Source: Martinezella rhizogenes (GTDB lineage Bacteria; Pseudomonadota; Alphaproteobacteria; Rhizobiales; Rhizobiaceae). From it: a DNA stretch of 64,000 bases. Positions within the stretch are counted from its first letter, which is position 1. Each line of letters begins with the position of its first letter. The stretch covers positions 205,812 to 269,811 of the forward strand of contig NZ_JAPYZZ010000004.1 of the NCBI RefSeq assembly GCF_027460065.1, written 5' to 3'. A program made the position numbers and the translations under genes. Positions 25,904-34,709 of the stretch are shown here, piece after piece. The notes below the pieces were generated by a model. That model was not told the origin of the DNA. It saw only the letters and a list, made by a program, of their open reading frames with translations, and searched no databases.

Positions 25904-25919
25904 TTAAACCTTCCTTAAC
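25904..25919 (+). promoter_or_regulatory. CtrA-like binding site before EAL gene
   Basis: TTAA (25904-25907), seven bases (ACCTTCC), TTAAC (25915-25919): the full TTAA-N7-TTAAC consensus of the alphaproteobacterial cell-cycle regulator CtrA. It lies 68 nt before the EAL gene start and 129 nt from the divergent aatA start. Confidence 0.55.
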
Positions 25920-25986
25920 CCGGAAGTAACGCTTGATACGCTACATTGGCGAGCCTAGGGGTCGTGTCTCTATAGCTGGTTGAAAA

Positions 25987-26913
25987 ATGGCGCCGAAAAG
26001 CATCTTTTCCAGTCTTGTCCGCGAGGTCGATGGCACATGGTCCACGGCCTATCAAACCTTCAACCTGAAATCGGCCCTGCAGCCGATTTTCCGTCGCACG
26101 CCAAGCGGCATGCTTGATATCGATTCCTTCGAAGGTCTGGTGCGGCCCCACCGCAACGGCGAGCCGGTGACGCCGGGCGAATTCTTCTCGCTTGTGGCAT
26201 CTGAAGACATCGAGAATATCGACAGCATCCTGCGCACGATCCATATCCTCAACACCGGCAAGCTCAATCGTTCCCGCGCCCGCATCTTCGTCAATTTCCA
26301 TCCGGGCCTTTTCCAGACCCCGGCCAAGATGCGGCAGGAAGTGGAGCGCATGCGGCTGACCGCCCACGAGGCCGGCATGACAGCGGACCGCATCGTCTGC
26401 GAAATCTCGGAGAAAAAGGCCTCTGACACTCAGATGGTCGCCGACTTCGCATATCACATGCACGATATCGGTTTCCGCGTGGCGCTGGACGACTATGGCG
26501 CCGGCGATTCCGACATCGACCGCGTCAAGCTCATCAAGCCGGATTACGTGAAGTTCGAAGCGGGCTGGGTGCGCGATTTCATGCAGAATTCGGCCGGCGC
26601 CGCCCTCCTGCGCGTCATCGTCCGCCAGTTCCGCGAGGATGGGATTGAGCCCGTATTCGAAGGGCTTGAAACCAGCTGGCAGGTCGATCTGTGCGAAGAC
26701 CTCGGCGTCCTGCTGATGCAGGGTTATGTTCTGGCAAAACCCGAACTCGCACCGACAAGTTTCGATACGCGCTTTCCGGAACTCGGCAGCGAATATTTCT
26801 CCCCTTCAAGGATGGAGAGAAACACAGCCGCACCGGCATTTTCCCGGGAAGACCGCGCGCCCGATCCGCATCCGCTGCGCCAGGTCAGGACATTCGGAAA
26901 ACGCGGCCTCTGA
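25987..26913 (+). CDS. EAL-domain protein, c-di-GMP phosphodiesterase-like
   Basis: A 308-residue soluble protein, essentially one EAL domain with no GGDEF, sensor or membrane part. Key motifs are retained in variant form: FEGLVRP for EALLR (Glu and Arg kept) near residue 48, NFHP for NLSP, CEISE for the EITE motif, LDDYGAGDSD for DDFGTGYSS, FEGLET for AEGVET, and MQGY for QGY. Catalytic activity is therefore plausible but some substitutions (notably DSD) could weaken it, and a c-di-GMP receptor role is possible. The C-terminal 40 residues are polar and Arg-rich. It stands alone; a CtrA-like site is upstream. Confidence 0.87.
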   Translation: MAPKSIFSSLVREVDGTWSTAYQTFNLKSALQPIFRRTPSGMLDIDSFEGLVRPHRNGEPVTPGEFFSLVASEDIENIDSILRTIHILNTGKLNRSRARIFVNFHPGLFQTPAKMRQEVERMRLTAHEAGMTADRIVCEISEKKASDTQMVADFAYHMHDIGFRVALDDYGAGDSDIDRVKLIKPDYVKFEAGWVRDFMQNSAGAALLRVIVRQFREDGIEPVFEGLETSWQVDLCEDLGVLLMQGYVLAKPELAPTSFDTRFPELGSEYFSPSRMERNTAAPAFSREDRAPDPHPLRQVRTFGKRGL

Positions 26914-27060
26914 TGCCATTTGCGGGAGAAATAGCCTCCTCAGACGGCTTTGCCACAATATGGCCGCAATAAATGCCGCGGAACGCCTGAATTCGGTCTC
27001 CAAGCCGTCCATTTCCGGGCCTCTTTTATCCTTTAAGAACAGGGGCAAGAGGCGACAGCC

Positions 27061-27372
27061 ATGTTTACCAACGATCGGACTTCCGTTGAAAGGTTAAGGG
27101 CGCAGAGAACGCTGTTTTCCCTCTGGATGGCCGTTGCAGCTTTTCTTGTCATCGTCACCATGGCCGCCGGCATCGCAACCTCGGCCAATGCGGCCACCGA
27201 AGCACTCGACACCCTGCACACCTCGGCCATTCCGCAGGTGGCGGCAACCACCAAGGCCGGCCCTCACCTGCTGCTCATCGTCCTTTCAGCCGCAGCCTTT
27301 ATCGGTCTCGGCATTGGCGGCCTGACGCTGACCCGGCGCAGCCTGAAGGACGAGGCCCGCCGCTACAAATAA
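27061..27372 (+). CDS. Small two-helix membrane protein, unknown
   Basis: A 103-residue protein with an N-terminal basic segment, a membrane helix or uncleaved signal at about residues 18-40 (SLWMAVAAFLVIVTMAAGIA) with a possible signal-peptidase site at ANAATEA, and a second helix near 68-89 (LLLIVLSAAAFIGLGIGGL) followed by a basic tail RRSLKDEARRYK. I do not recognise the family. ATG 27061 has AAGAGGCGACAGCC ahead. Codon use is like its neighbours, so it looks real. Confidence 0.6.
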   Translation: MFTNDRTSVERLRAQRTLFSLWMAVAAFLVIVTMAAGIATSANAATEALDTLHTSAIPQVAATTKAGPHLLLIVLSAAAFIGLGIGGLTLTRRSLKDEARRYK

Positions 27373-27528
27373 ACGCCCGCCGCCTCGACTTGCGGCATCG
27401 GCAGGTTGCTGCTAAAGCACCCGGGAAACAGCCCTCCGAAACTTCGGATCGGCATTTCAAAAAATCCCCTGTTTGCCACGGCCGTGACTGAATGATCTTC
27501 CCGGCCCCTGCTGTGCTGGTGCCAACTC

Positions 27529-28431
27529 ATGACGCGTGTTCAGGCCAATATGCTGCTTCTCCTCGCAGCAGCGATCTGGGGAGGTGGCTTTGTCGCCCAA
27601 TCCTCCGCCATGGCCTCCATCGGCCCGTTCTGGTTCGTCGGCCTGCGTTTCGCCATCGCCGCCATCGCGGTGCTGCCCTTTGCGCTGATGGAAACGCGGT
27701 CGCTGAAATCGCCGCCGCGCCGCCGTGAAATCGGCAGCTTCATCCTCGTGGGATTGGCCCTGTTCGGCGGAGCCACCACCCAGCAGGTCGGTCTTCTGAC
27801 CACGACCGTCACCAATTCCAGCTTCCTGACCGGGCTTTACGTCATCTTCGTGCCGGTCATTGCCGTCGTGCTTTACCGCCGTCATCCCCATTGGGTCGTC
27901 TGGCCCTGCGCGCTGATGATGCTCGGCGGCATATTTCTCCTCTCCGGCGGCGCCTTCGAAACGCTGACGACAGGGGATATTCTCAGCATCATCTGCGCCT
28001 TCTTCTGGGCGATCCAGATCACGCTCGCGGGACGCTTCGTTTCAGAAAGCGGACGTCCGCTGGCGCTTTCCTTCACTCAGTTCGCGGTTTGCTCCCTTCT
28101 TAGTTGCATGATCGGTATCGTGTTCGAACCGATCAGCATGGCGGCCATCGAGGCGTCGATGGTGGAAATTCTCTACGTCGGCCTCGTCTCTTCCGGCCTC
28201 GCCTTCGTGCTGCAGGTCATTGCCCAGCGTTACACCACGGCACCGCAGGCGGCGATTTTCCTGTCTTCGGAGGCGCTTTTCGGCGCCCTGCTGGCCTCGA
28301 TCTTCCTGAAGGAAACCATTTCCAGCGCCGGCTATGTCGGCTGCCTGATCATCTTCATCGCCATCCTGATCGTCGAACTCGTACCGGAATTGACGCGCAA
28401 ACGGCAAAAAACCGTGACGGAAGCGGCCTGA
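27529..28431 (+). CDS. EamA/DMT-family transporter
   Basis: A 300-residue integral membrane protein with ten helices in two EamA repeats, typical of drug/metabolite exporters. MTRVQANMLLLLAAAIWGGGFVAQ begins the first repeat and the second begins near GDILSIICAFFWAIQITLAGRFV; SSEALFGALLASIFLKE is the conserved segment of helix nine. Substrate unknown; relatives export amino acids or small metabolites. ATG at 27529 (MTRVQ) lies directly before the first helix. Confidence 0.9.
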   Translation: MTRVQANMLLLLAAAIWGGGFVAQSSAMASIGPFWFVGLRFAIAAIAVLPFALMETRSLKSPPRRREIGSFILVGLALFGGATTQQVGLLTTTVTNSSFLTGLYVIFVPVIAVVLYRRHPHWVVWPCALMMLGGIFLLSGGAFETLTTGDILSIICAFFWAIQITLAGRFVSESGRPLALSFTQFAVCSLLSCMIGIVFEPISMAAIEASMVEILYVGLVSSGLAFVLQVIAQRYTTAPQAAIFLSSEALFGALLASIFLKETISSAGYVGCLIIFIAILIVELVPELTRKRQKTVTEAA

Positions 28432-28876
28432 CGCGGAAAGAAAGGATTTTTCTGTTTTCGCAGAAAATCCGTCGAGCTCGTTCAAATTTTTGCTGCGAAG
28501 ACCCGATGCGACCGGCAATTATTTCATCAGCCATCACTTATGCGGAAAAAATGTGCGGTTCTCAGATGTAATGCTACCGCAGGTTTTTTATCTGACAAAA
28601 AGCCCGTAAAAACTTTTGCTTGCCAATTTTCGATAAACGCAGCAATCTACTGCGGTTCGGGCAATTTGCGAGCATGGGAAGGCCTATAAATTTGCGCACT
28701 GGGGACGCTATAAACCTCGGGCGGTGGGACGAAAAACGTTGGATGAGAACGCCATTACTTCCTGCTGCGAAGGTCCATTTTCTCAATAGTCAAGAACTGC
28801 CTGCCAACGCCCACGCGGGGCAAAACTGTAATGCTGCCTGTAGCTGAACGCGGGCAGAGCGAAAAGGACCTGATGC
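28432..28876 (+). promoter_or_regulatory. Long region upstream of the cold-shock gene
   Basis: 445 bp without a credible gene. It includes a hairpin just after the transporter gene (GGATTTT...AAAATCC, 28456-28480) and an imperfect tandem repeat at 28663-28716: two units each pairing TTTGCG with CTATAAA, about 25 bp apart. The CTATAAA elements (28684-28690 and 28708-28714) may be alternative -10 sequences. The remaining 160 nt would be an untranslated leader, as is usual for cold-shock genes. Confidence 0.4.
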
Positions 28877-29092
28877 ATGGCCGAAACTGGCACCGTAAAA
28901 TTCTTCAATACCGACAAAGGCTTCGGCTTCATCAAGCCAGACAATGGTGGCGCTGATATCTTTGTTCACATCTCTGCCGTACAGGCTTCTGGCCTGTCCG
29001 GACTTTCAGAAAATCAGAAAGTGAGCTTCGACACGGAACCGGATCGTCGCGGCAAGGGCCCGAAGGCAGTCAATCTGCAGATTGCTGGCTGA
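28877..29092 (+). CDS. Cold-shock domain protein (CspA family)
   Basis: A 71-residue single-domain OB-fold protein that binds single-stranded RNA or DNA. RNP1 (KGFGFIKPD) and RNP2 (DIFVHISAV) are intact, and the beginning MAETGTVKFFNTDKGFGFI is standard. ATG 28877 follows AAAAGGACCTGATGC. It likely acts as an RNA chaperone during cold or growth transitions. A long leader and a terminator frame it as a monocistronic unit. Confidence 0.95.
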   Translation: MAETGTVKFFNTDKGFGFIKPDNGGADIFVHISAVQASGLSGLSENQKVSFDTEPDRRGKGPKAVNLQIAG

Positions 29093-29122
29093 CCCTAAAA
29101 CGGCTTTCTTTTCTAGTTGAAG

Positions 29123-29147
29123 CCCGGCAGGAATGCCGGGTTTTTTT
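29123..29147 (+). terminator. Cold-shock gene terminator
   Basis: CCCGGCA (29123-29129), loop GGAA, TGCCGGG (29134-29140), then seven T residues. Confidence 0.93.
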
Positions 29148-29176
29148 ATGCGCCCTGCAGGCCTCTATTGGCCAAT

Positions 29177-29821
29177 TCAAAGCCCCTTGAGATAGGGGTT
29201 GTTGAGCCGTTCCTCACCCAGCCGCCCACCCGGACCATGGCCGCAGATGAAACCGACATCGTCGCCCAGCGGCAGCAGCTTGTCGCGAATGGATGCCATC
29301 AATTGCTCGTGGTTTCCGCCCGGCAGGTCGGTGCGCCCCACCGAGCCCGAAAACAGCACGTCGCCGACATGGGCGAAGTTCTGGTCGCGGTTATAATAGA
29401 TGACGTGGCCGGGCGCGTGGCCCGGGCAATGATAGACCTCGAAGACGTGATCTGCAAACGAGACCTTGTCGCCATCATCCAACCATTTGTCCGGCACAAC
29501 GTTCTTCAGTCCGCTGATGCCATATTTCTCCGCCTGAACCTCGATCCTCTCGAGCAGCGGCCAGTCATCCTCATGCGGCCCGATGACCGGCAGGGAAAGT
29601 TTCGCACGCAGTTCGTCGGCACCGCCGGCATGGTCGAGATGCCCGTGCGTCAGCCAGATTTCCTTCAGCGTGATGCCGTTTTCAGCGACGACCTGCAGAA
29701 TGACGTCCACATCCCCGCCGGGATCGACGACGACGCCCTCCTTGGTATCCTGATCGAACAGGATGGTGCAGTTCTGCTCGAATGGCGTGACCGGAATAAT
29801 GCCCGCCTGCAACTTTCCCAT
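29177..29821 (-). CDS. MBL-fold metallo-hydrolase (GloB-like, YcbL type)
   Basis: A 214-residue metallo-beta-lactamase-fold hydrolase, probably a type II glyoxalase-like thioesterase. It has the metal motif THGHLDHAGG near residue 58, further ligands in HCPGHAPGH and GDVLFSGSVGRTDLPGG, and a final CGHGPGG. The 214-residue length lacks the C-terminal substrate-binding domain of GloB proper, so it fits the shorter YcbL group. ATG 29821 starts MGKLQAGIIPVTPFEQNC, the usual beginning. Divergent from the SH3-domain gene. Confidence 0.88.
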   Translation of the reverse strand: MGKLQAGIIPVTPFEQNCTILFDQDTKEGVVVDPGGDVDVILQVVAENGITLKEIWLTHGHLDHAGGADELRAKLSLPVIGPHEDDWPLLERIEVQAEKYGISGLKNVVPDKWLDDGDKVSFADHVFEVYHCPGHAPGHVIYYNRDQNFAHVGDVLFSGSVGRTDLPGGNHEQLMASIRDKLLPLGDDVGFICGHGPGGRLGEERLNNPYLKGL

Positions 29822-29929
29822 ATCCTGTGTCTCCTGTCTGAAAGGTTCCGCCTCCTATAGCCCGCGACCGGTTGCGGCACAATGGCGACGAAAAGGCCTC
29901 CGCTTTCAGTGGGCCGGCCGTTCTAAAAA

Positions 29930-29948
29930 TCACTATTATATACAGTGA
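29930..29948. promoter_or_regulatory. Palindrome in the divergent promoter before the SH3 gene
   Basis: TCACT (29930-29934), nine bases rich in A/T (ATTATATAC), AGTGA (29944-29948). Its AT-rich centre may serve as a -10 region; the arms could bind a repressor. It lies about 105 nt before the SH3-domain gene. Confidence 0.35.
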
Positions 29949-30052
29949 GATAACAGGAAGTTTTTGGCTCCCGGCAGGAATTTCCGGCGAAAAATGTGGA
30001 ACGCCCTGTTGGCTGCGACGTTGTAGCACCAGTCTTAAAAGGAGTGAGACAC

Positions 30053-30652
30053 ATGGACAAGACGCTTAAAATGCTGATCGCTGGCGGCGCCTTCGCCTTG
30101 ATGGCGGGTTACGCAAACGCCGCCATGGTCGCCACGACAGCATCGGATATTTCCGTTCGCTCGGGCCCCGGTGAAGACTACCCTGAACTGGGTCTCGCCA
30201 CCCGCGGCAGCAATGCGGTTCTGGATGGCTGCATGGAAGGCAGCAGCTGGTGCCGTATCGAAGTCAACGGCCTGCGCGGCTGGGCTCATGCCGATTATCT
30301 GAACGTTATGTATGAAGGCTCTCCGGTCATTCTTGAACAGCGCCGCTCGGATATCAGCGTGCCTGTCGTAACCTATGAAAAGACCGCAAGTGTTCAGGCC
30401 GAGCCGAACCCGGGTGACCCGAACCTAGGCCGCGTCGGTGAAGTCGATCCGCCGCAATCGGTCATCACTTATATGGACGAGCATCCTGCCGACACCATCA
30501 CCTATGACGGCGACATCGCCGTGGGTAGTGTTCTGCCCGCAGAGACCCGTATGGTTGAAGTCCCCGACTATCAGTATCGATATGTCCGGGTGAATGATGT
30601 GCCGGTTCTCGTGGAACCCTCGACCCGTCGTATCGTCTACGTCTACCAGTAA
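30053..30652 (+). CDS. Secreted SH3b and DUF1236 domain protein
   Basis: A 199-residue exported protein. A signal peptide (MLIAGGAFALMAGYANAAM, cleaved after about residue 23) leads into an SH3b domain (DISVRSGPGEDYPELG ... NAVLDGC, WCRIEVNGLRGWAHADYL) that may bind peptidoglycan, then an acidic Pro-rich linker and a C-terminal DUF1236-like element (YRYVRVNDVPVLVEPSTRRI) ending in VYVYQ. Two Cys residues in the SH3b domain could form a disulfide. ATG 30053 follows AAAAGGAGTGAG. Probable periplasmic envelope protein. Confidence 0.87.
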   Translation: MDKTLKMLIAGGAFALMAGYANAAMVATTASDISVRSGPGEDYPELGLATRGSNAVLDGCMEGSSWCRIEVNGLRGWAHADYLNVMYEGSPVILEQRRSDISVPVVTYEKTASVQAEPNPGDPNLGRVGEVDPPQSVITYMDEHPADTITYDGDIAVGSVLPAETRMVEVPDYQYRYVRVNDVPVLVEPSTRRIVYVYQ

Positions 30653-30681
30653 CACCACCACAACGGTAAAAAAACGAAGGA

Positions 30682-30706
30682 GAGCGCGGAGTTTCCGCGC
30701 TCTTTT
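30682..30706 (+). terminator. SH3-domain gene terminator
   Basis: GAGCGCGGA (30682-30690), loop GTT, TCCGCGCTC (30694-30702), then TTTT. Confidence 0.9.
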
Positions 30707-30893
30707 CTATTTCCGGTAAAGGCCACTCAGGATTTCAGTTGCACCCGCACCCGCGCCATATTATCCACCGCAACAGAAAATGATCGGCGGCATTCTCCCT
30801 AGCGGACGCATTTTCGGCTATGTTTACAGAATATTGGCGCATCGACGCCTGTCAGCCTATGATCAGACAGCCGCAGGATATGAAGGAACCGCA

Positions 30894-31391
30894 GTGCCAC
30901 CGCAATCGCTCAAAACCGCCGCCGCGAGGCAGACACCGGCACTGCCGAAGGTTGACGACGGCAAGATCGACTTCGACACGATCGAGGCGCTGTTTTTCGC
31001 CTATCGCGATTTCGTCTCCGATCCCGACGTCATTCTGTCGAAGCTGGATTACGGCCGGGCGCACCACCGGGTGGTCTATTTCGTCAGCCGGCAGCCCGGC
31101 ATGACCGTGGCGGATCTGCTCGACACCCTGCAGATTACCAAGCAAAGCCTCGCCCGCGTGCTCAAGCAATTGATCGACGATGGTTATATCCGCCAGATGG
31201 CCGGGCCCGAGGATCGCCGTCAGCGCAGGCTTTACCCGACCCTGACCGGCCGCGAACTGGCGCTGGCGCTCAGCGAACCGCAATCGCGCCGCATCGACCG
31301 GGCGCTGGAAGGGCTGGAGCCGGATGCCCGCGCCTGCGTGCGCAAGTTCCTGGCGCAAATGCGCAGCCCGACAAGCGTGGAGGGTGAATGA
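30894..31391 (+). CDS. MarR-family regulator (PetP-like)
   Basis: A 165-residue MarR-type winged-helix protein: FFAYRDFVSDPDVILSK leads, then the recognition region (MTVADLLDTLQITKQSLARV) and the wing (QMAGPEDRRQRRLYPTLTGRE). GTG 30894 is favoured with GAAGGAACC upstream; the longer reading to 30780 adds atypical sequence. Its stop overlaps the response-regulator ATG (ATGA). A MarR gene coupled to an OmpR-type regulator matches petP-petR of Rhodobacter capsulatus, which is needed for cytochrome bc1 expression. Confidence 0.85.
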   Translation: MPPQSLKTAAARQTPALPKVDDGKIDFDTIEALFFAYRDFVSDPDVILSKLDYGRAHHRVVYFVSRQPGMTVADLLDTLQITKQSLARVLKQLIDDGYIRQMAGPEDRRQRRLYPTLTGRELALALSEPQSRRIDRALEGLEPDARACVRKFLAQMRSPTSVEGE

Positions 31392-32107
31392 CGATGGCGC
31401 AAGCTCCGACCAAACGGCTACCGGTGGATGACGATGCGGCCCATCTGCTGATCGTTGACGACGATGCCCGCATTCGCAATCTCCTGCAGCGCTTCCTTGG
31501 CGACAAGGGCTACCGTATCTCCGTGGCCGGCGATGCAGCCGAAGCCCGGCGCAAGATGGTGGGAATTCGTTTCGATCTGCTGATCCTCGATGTGATGATG
31601 CCCGGCGAAAACGGGCTTTCGCTGACCCGCTCGCTGAACGAGAACAAATCCGTGCCGGTCATTCTCCTGACCGCCCGTTCGGAAGCGGAATCGCGCATTG
31701 CCGGATTGGAAGCGGGCGCCGATGACTACCTCGCCAAGCCCTTCGATCCGCGTGAGCTCGTCCTGCGTATCAATAATATCCTTCGACGTAACACCTCGCC
31801 CGATACGCCCAAGATCGAACAGATCATGTTCGGCCCCTACAGCTTCTCCATTCCGAAGAAGGAATTACGACGCGGTGCCGAAACGATCCGGCTGACGGAT
31901 CGCGAACAGGAGATCATGCTGCTTTTTGCCCTGCGCGCCGGCGATACCATTCCCCGCCACGAGCTGGTGGAAGCGGAATCGGAAGTGGGTGAAAGAACCA
32001 TCGACGTGCAGATCAACCGTCTTCGCCGTAAGATCGAGGACGACCCTGCCAATCCTGTCTATCTGCAAACGGTGCGCGGCATCGGTTACCGCCTGAGCGT
32101 GGACTGA
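31388..32107 (+). CDS. OmpR-family response regulator (PetR-like)
   Basis: A 239-residue response regulator. The receiver domain has LLIVDDDARI, the phospho-acceptor Asp in LLILDVMMPGENG (residue 68), and the conserved Lys in DDYLAKPFDPRE; the C-terminal winged helix has RLTDREQEIMLLF and RTIDVQINRLRRKIEDDP. It is coupled to the MarR gene by ATGA overlap and followed by a histidine kinase gene 31 nt on, so all three form one operon. The likely analogue is PetR; target promoters are unknown here. Confidence 0.92.
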   Translation: MTMAQAPTKRLPVDDDAAHLLIVDDDARIRNLLQRFLGDKGYRISVAGDAAEARRKMVGIRFDLLILDVMMPGENGLSLTRSLNENKSVPVILLTARSEAESRIAGLEAGADDYLAKPFDPRELVLRINNILRRNTSPDTPKIEQIMFGPYSFSIPKKELRRGAETIRLTDREQEIMLLFALRAGDTIPRHELVEAESEVGERTIDVQINRLRRKIEDDPANPVYLQTVRGIGYRLSVD

Positions 32108-32138
32108 CGAGCACTCAACGAAGGGCGGACGCGCAGCC

Positions 32139-33518
32139 ATGGCGAGCCTCGATTTTCTCAGCACGGTCAAAAAAAGCGGCGCGGCCAAGGCATGGCGTTC
32201 TGCCGGCAGATGGCTGCGCCACTGGTTGCCAACAGGCCTTTACACCCGCTCGCTGCTCATCATCATCCTGCCGATGATCCTGCTTCAGGCCGTGGTCGCG
32301 GCTGTCTTCATGGAACGTCACTGGCAATTGGTGACGGAGCGCCTGTCCGCCGCCGTGACACGCGATATCTCTGCCGTCATTGAGCTTCTGCAGACGGATC
32401 CCGAAGAAGACGATTATCAGCGCGTCATCCGCATCGCCCGAGAGAAACTCGACCTCAGCGTCTATATCGAGCCCAAGACCGATCTGCCGGCCCCCAAACC
32501 CGAGCCGCTGTTTTCGATCCTCGACAGGATTCTTGCCGATCAGTTGAAACAGCAGATCGGCAGGCCGTTCTGGATCGACACCTATGGTAACGGCTCGCTG
32601 GTGGAAATCCGTGTTCAGCTGGAAGACAAGACCTTGCGCGTCTTTACCAGCCGCAGTTCCGCCTATGCCTCCAATACCCATATCTTCCTCGTCTGGATGG
32701 TCGGCGCGTCACTGGTGCTGATCGCCATTTCCATCCTCTTCCTGCGCGGGCAGATCAAACCCATCGAAGCGCTTGCCAAGGCGGCGGAAAACTTCGGCAA
32801 GGGCCAGAGGATCAGCGGCTATTCCCCACGCGGCGCGGACGAGGTGCGGCGCGCCGGTCTCGCCTTCATCCTGATGCGCGAGCGTATCGAGCGGCAGATG
32901 GAGCAGCGCACGGCCATGCTGAATGGTGTGAGCCATGACCTGCGCACCATTCTCACCCGCTTCAAGCTGCAACTGGCGCTCGCCGGCGACAATCCTGACC
33001 TTGAAGGGCTGGATAAGGATGTGGACGACATGCAGTCGATGCTGGAGGCCTATCTGACCTTCGCCCGCACCGAGGTCGAAGAGGATGTCGGCACGCTGGA
33101 GCTTCCGGCACTTCTGGAGAAGATCGGCCATGATTTCGAGCTGCACGGCAAGAAATTCAGCTATGAACTCTATAATATCGAGAGGATCATCGCCCGGCCG
33201 AACGCGCTTTCCCGCCTCGTTGCCAATTTGGCCGAAAATGCCCGGCGTTACGCCAGCAATCTCCACGTCGATATCCGCAAGGCGCCACGCTCCATCATCA
33301 TGACCTTCGACGACGACGGTCCGGGCATTCCGGAAATCTCCCGCGAGGATGTATTCAAACCGTTCTTCCGGCTGGACGAGGCACGCAACCTCAATGCCTC
33401 CGGCACGGGCCTTGGCCTCTCCATCGTCCGCGATATCGCCCGCAGCCATGGCGGCGATGTATCGCTCGATGAAAGCCCGATGGGCGGATTGCGGGTCATC
33501 GTCAAGATTCCGGCTTAA
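32139..33518 (+). CDS. Sensor histidine kinase (EnvZ/PetR partner)
   Basis: A 459-residue inner-membrane histidine kinase. Two membrane segments (about 36-58 and 184-205) enclose a periplasmic domain of ~125 residues, followed by HAMP (residues 206-258), the H-box GVSHDLRTILTRF with the phospho-accepting His266, and a HATPase domain (NLAENARRYA, DDGPGIP, GTGLGLSIV). The N-terminal layout resembles EnvZ-type kinases. It is the natural partner of the response regulator upstream. ATG 32139. Confidence 0.92.
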   Translation: MASLDFLSTVKKSGAAKAWRSAGRWLRHWLPTGLYTRSLLIIILPMILLQAVVAAVFMERHWQLVTERLSAAVTRDISAVIELLQTDPEEDDYQRVIRIAREKLDLSVYIEPKTDLPAPKPEPLFSILDRILADQLKQQIGRPFWIDTYGNGSLVEIRVQLEDKTLRVFTSRSSAYASNTHIFLVWMVGASLVLIAISILFLRGQIKPIEALAKAAENFGKGQRISGYSPRGADEVRRAGLAFILMRERIERQMEQRTAMLNGVSHDLRTILTRFKLQLALAGDNPDLEGLDKDVDDMQSMLEAYLTFARTEVEEDVGTLELPALLEKIGHDFELHGKKFSYELYNIERIIARPNALSRLVANLAENARRYASNLHVDIRKAPRSIIMTFDDDGPGIPEISREDVFKPFFRLDEARNLNASGTGLGLSIVRDIARSHGGDVSLDESPMGGLRVIVKIPA

Positions 33519-33531
33519 CGGCAAACAGCCG

Positions 33532-33873
33532 TCAGCACATCTTCTCGCCGTTCGGCACCGGCCGTTCGACCGCGGCGAGAACGATATCGCCGTTTGCATC
33601 GGCAAAACCAAGCGTCAGAACTTCAGATCGAAAAGGGCCGATCTGACGCGGCGGAAAATTCACCACGCCCAGCACCTGCCGACCGACGAGGCTTTCCGGC
33701 GTATAATGTACCGTGATCTGCGCCGAGGATTTTTTGATGCCGATCTCGGGTCCGAAATCTATCTTCACCTTGATCGCCGGTTTGCGAGCCTCCGGAAACG
33801 GCTCCGCCTCTACGATCGTGCCGACGCGGATATCGACCTTCTCGAAATCGCCATAGGAAATTTCGCCGCTCAT
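33532..33873 (-). CDS. csaA: CsaA-type tRNA-binding-domain protein
   Basis: A 113-residue OB-fold protein of the tRNA-binding domain family that also forms the C-terminus of MetRS dimers. [27 protein letters not shown] is the domain signature and [17 protein letters not shown] the second half. CsaA proteins act as dimers with chaperone-like and tRNA-binding properties. ATG 33873 follows ACGGGTC weakly. It is separated by 11 nt from proC upstream, so it is probably the last gene of the ybjN-proC-csaA operon. Confidence 0.88.
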   Translation of the reverse strand: MSGEISYGDFEKVDIRVGTIVEAEPFPEARKPAIKVKIDFGPEIGIKKSSAQITVHYTPESLVGRQVLGVVNFPPRQIGPFRSEVLTLGFADANGDIVLAAVERPVPNGEKMC

Positions 33874-33884
33874 GACCCGTCCCT

Positions 33885-34709
33885 TCAGCCTGCCAGCTCT
33901 TCGGCACGCGTTTTCGCGGCAGCGACCGCCCTGTCGAACAGGGGCTGCATGCCGTCTTCAGCCATCAGCACGGAAAGTGCGGCAGCCGTGGTGCCGCCCG
34001 GCGAAGTCACATTCTGACGCAGGCGCGCCGCCTCGTCGGTGGACTGATGCAGGAGTTCACCGGCACCGGCCACGGTTTCGCGCGCCAGACGCATTGCCAC
34101 ATCGGCCGGCAGACCGGCCTTGCGGCCGGCTTCCGCCATGCATTCCACCAGATAGAAGACATAGGCCGGGCCACTTCCCGAAACTGCGGTCACCGCGTCG
34201 ATGTCGCTTTCGGCCTCAACCCATTCCACCGGACCGCTGACCTTCAGCAACCCGTCTACAACGGTTTTCAGCCCGGCTGTGACAAGATCGTTGGCATAAG
34301 CGCCGGTGACGCCACGGCCGACCATAGCAGGCGTATTGGGCATGGCGCGCACGGCGGCAACCGCACCGAAATGCGAAGCGAACGTGGCAATGGTCGTGCC
34401 CGCCGCGATGGAGACAACGACCGTTTCCGGGCCCAGCAGGGGCTTCAGCGACGGCAAAACGGCATCCATCATCTGCGGCTTCACCGCCACGAAAAGAATG
34501 CCGGCCTTGACGCCCTCAGGCACGCTTTCGATGTGGGTCGCGCCGGCTTCCGCAATCGTCGTGCGCATCGCGTCGGAGGGCCGTGGATCAATGACGATGA
34601 CTTTCGATCCCGGCACACCCTTTTTCAGCCAGCCCGAAAGCATGGCGCCGCCCATATTGCCGGCGCCCACGAGGACGAGCGGACCGGAAGCCTTGTACAC
34701 CATGCTCAA
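33885..34709 (-). CDS. proC: Pyrroline-5-carboxylate reductase
   Basis: Last step of proline synthesis: NAD(P)H reduction of pyrroline-5-carboxylate. The 274-residue protein has the Rossmann motif [17 protein letters not shown], the [13 protein letters not shown] segment, [15 protein letters not shown], and the C-terminal signature [35 protein letters not shown] 34709 overlaps the ybjN stop (ATGA); an ATG two codons later is possible. Full length for the family. Confidence 0.95.
   Translation of the reverse strand: MSMVYKASGPLVLVGAGNMGGAMLSGWLKKGVPGSKVIVIDPRPSDAMRTTIAEAGATHIESVPEGVKAGILFVAVKPQMMDAVLPSLKPLLGPETVVVSIAAGTTIATFASHFGAVAAVRAMPNTPAMVGRGVTGAYANDLVTAGLKTVVDGLLKVSGPVEWVEAESDIDAVTAVSGSGPAYVFYLVECMAEAGRKAGLPADVAMRLARETVAGAGELLHQSTDEAARLRQNVTSPGGTTAAALSVLMAEDGMQPLFDRAVAAAKTRAEELAG

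Noticed and set aside
28620-28847. A 75-codon plus-strand frame upstream of the cold-shock gene
   Set aside because: No ribosome site, no recognisable motif, and it overlaps the tandem repeat and expected leader.
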